Shown one piece after another: positions 5,233 to 6,154 of a DNA stretch of 6,154 nt (its first letter is position 1; each line of letters opens with the position of its first letter). The notes under the pieces are model-generated. The model did no database searches, was not told the DNA's origin, and was given only the letters and a program-made list of their open reading frames with translations. Source of the stretch: Candidatus Zixiibacteriota bacterium (GTDB lineage: Bacteria; Zixibacteria; MSB-5A5; GN15; PGXB01); contig DAOWOO010000090.1 of the NCBI GenBank assembly GCA_030642025.1, positions 1-6,154 on the forward strand. The letters run 5' to 3'. Both the position numbers and the translations under genes were made by a program.

Positions 5233-6154
5233 CTATTCCCGGTGCAGGCCTTCCCGGAGTTCCTTGAAATATTTTCTGGTCGCGGCGGCAACAACACCGG
5301 AAAGGGCAATCAGCGCAATCAGGTTCGGAAGAGCCATCAGGCCGTTGAAAATATCGGCGATCCCCCAGACCAGCCGAAGTTTCATGGCCGCCCCGATCGG
5401 CAGAAACGATAGATAAACCCAGCGGTACGGTTTGACCGCTCGCCGGCCGAGAATATACTCTATCCCCTTCTCCCCGTAGTACGACCAGCTTATGACGGTC
5501 GAGTAGGCGAACAAGACCAATCCGATGGAAACCATCTTGTTGCCGAATGACGGGATTATTTTCTCGAAGGCGCTGGCCGTCAGAGGGGTGCCGTCGAGAC
5601 CGGTCGTCCATTCACCCGAAACAATGATGACCAGTCCGGTCATAGTACAGATTATCAGGGTATCGACAAACGGGCCGATCGCCGCCACCAATCCCTCACG
5701 GACCGGCTCGTTGACTTTGGCCGCGGCATGAGCCATCGGCGCCGACCCGAGCCCCGATTCATTGGAAAAAACACCGCGTCTCACCCCCTGTTGCAGGGTA
5801 ATCCAGATAGTCGCACCTATAAATCCTCCCGCCGCTGAGGTGGGCGTAAAGGCATCCTTGAATATCAACTGAAAAGCCGGGATAATCTGATCATGCGATA
5901 TCGCCAGGGCTGCGATGGCGGAAACCAGATAGATGGTTGCCATGAACGGCACCAGCTTGCTGGCCACCTGTCCGATACGTTTGATACCGCCGACAATAAC
6001 CAGCCCAACCAGAACGGCCATCAACACGCCGACAATCCATCGTACCATCTGATCACTGCCGGTATTATTAGTGCCGAACAGGTCGGAAAGGCCGTCGGCC
6101 ACCGAATTGGCCTGCACCATATGGCCGATACCAAGAGCGGCTACGGCGGTAAAA
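5233..6154 (-). CDS. agcS: Sodium:alanine/glycine symporter (AgcS family), 5' end cut by window edge
   Basis: AgcS-family proteins are inner-membrane carriers that import alanine or glycine with Na+ (or H+). The frame stays open to the right edge, giving 306 residues of a protein usually about 450-480 long, so roughly the first 150 are missing; the ATG at 6118-6120 is internal because family-like sequence (FTAVAALGIGH) continues upstream of it. Fragment numbering: GIGHMVQANS (8-17); hydrophobic segments near 40-56, 67-85, 108-121, 160-178, 206-222, 245-258 and 274-292; the family signature FSNESGLGSAPMAHAAA (129-145) followed by PVREGLVAA and GPFVDTLIICTMTGLVI (160-176); WSYYGEKGIEYILG (223-236); VWGIADIFNGLMALPN (262-277). 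The C-terminus is short, basic-acidic and ends in TAG at 5233. Exact substrate cannot be read from sequence. The 455-base gap argues against co-transcription with cheA. Confidence 0.95.
   Translation of the reverse strand, partial: FTAVAALGIGHMVQANSVADGLSDLFGTNNTGSDQMVRWIVGVLMAVLVGLVIVGGIKRIGQVASKLVPFMATIYLVSAIAALAISHDQIIPAFQLIFKDAFTPTSAAGGFIGATIWITLQQGVRRGVFSNESGLGSAPMAHAAAKVNEPVREGLVAAIGPFVDTLIICTMTGLVIIVSGEWTTGLDGTPLTASAFEKIIPSFGNKMVSIGLVLFAYSTVISWSYYGEKGIEYILGRRAVKPYRWVYLSFLPIGAAMKLRLVWGIADIFNGLMALPNLIALIALSGVVAAATRKYFKELREGLHRE

Noticed and set aside
5108..5611. 167-codon minus-strand frame overlapping the symporter
   Set aside because: It is an out-of-frame shadow of agcS; composition is Arg/Asp/Gly-rich as expected for a shifted frame, while the other frame shows clear AgcS motifs.

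Overview
The window is a gene-dense bacterial segment in which every gene I can support reads on the minus strand. In transcription order (right to left) it holds the C-terminal part of an AgcS-type sodium:alanine/glycine symporter (5233-6154, cut by the right edge), a 455-base AT-rich gap, a CheA histidine kinase (2393-4777), a CheW coupling protein (1793-2323), a 401-base gap, and a FapA/DUF342 protein (1-1391, whose last residues lie beyond the left edge). There are no RNA genes, CRISPR arrays or insertion sequences that I can see.

The gene content points to a motile Gram-negative-type bacterium of moderate GC. The CheA layout (helical N-terminal extension, HPt, a GspE/MshE-N-like module where P2 would be, then P3-P4-P5) together with a DUF342 protein reminds me of deltaproteobacterial or candidate-phylum (Zixibacteria-like) chemotaxis loci. 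This is an impression from family resemblance, not a placement.

The functional core is the cheA-cheW pair, 69 bases apart and probably one transcript. CheA autophosphorylates and CheW couples it to receptors. No receptor, cheY, cheB, cheR or cheD is in the window. A terminator-like hairpin with a 7-T tract follows cheW. Further downstream a sigma-28-like promoter (GAAA-15-GCCGATAA) lies before fapA, so fapA may be a separate unit tied to the flagellar sigma factor. The symporter upstream of cheA is probably transcribed independently. The gap between it and cheA contains several inverted and direct repeats that could be operator sites.

The most interesting observation is inside CheA. Residues 294-346 follow the 24-5-24 residue spacing of the cyclic-di-GMP-binding MshEN domain, just before the dimerisation helices. 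This suggests, but does not prove, a chemotaxis kinase that senses c-di-GMP directly.
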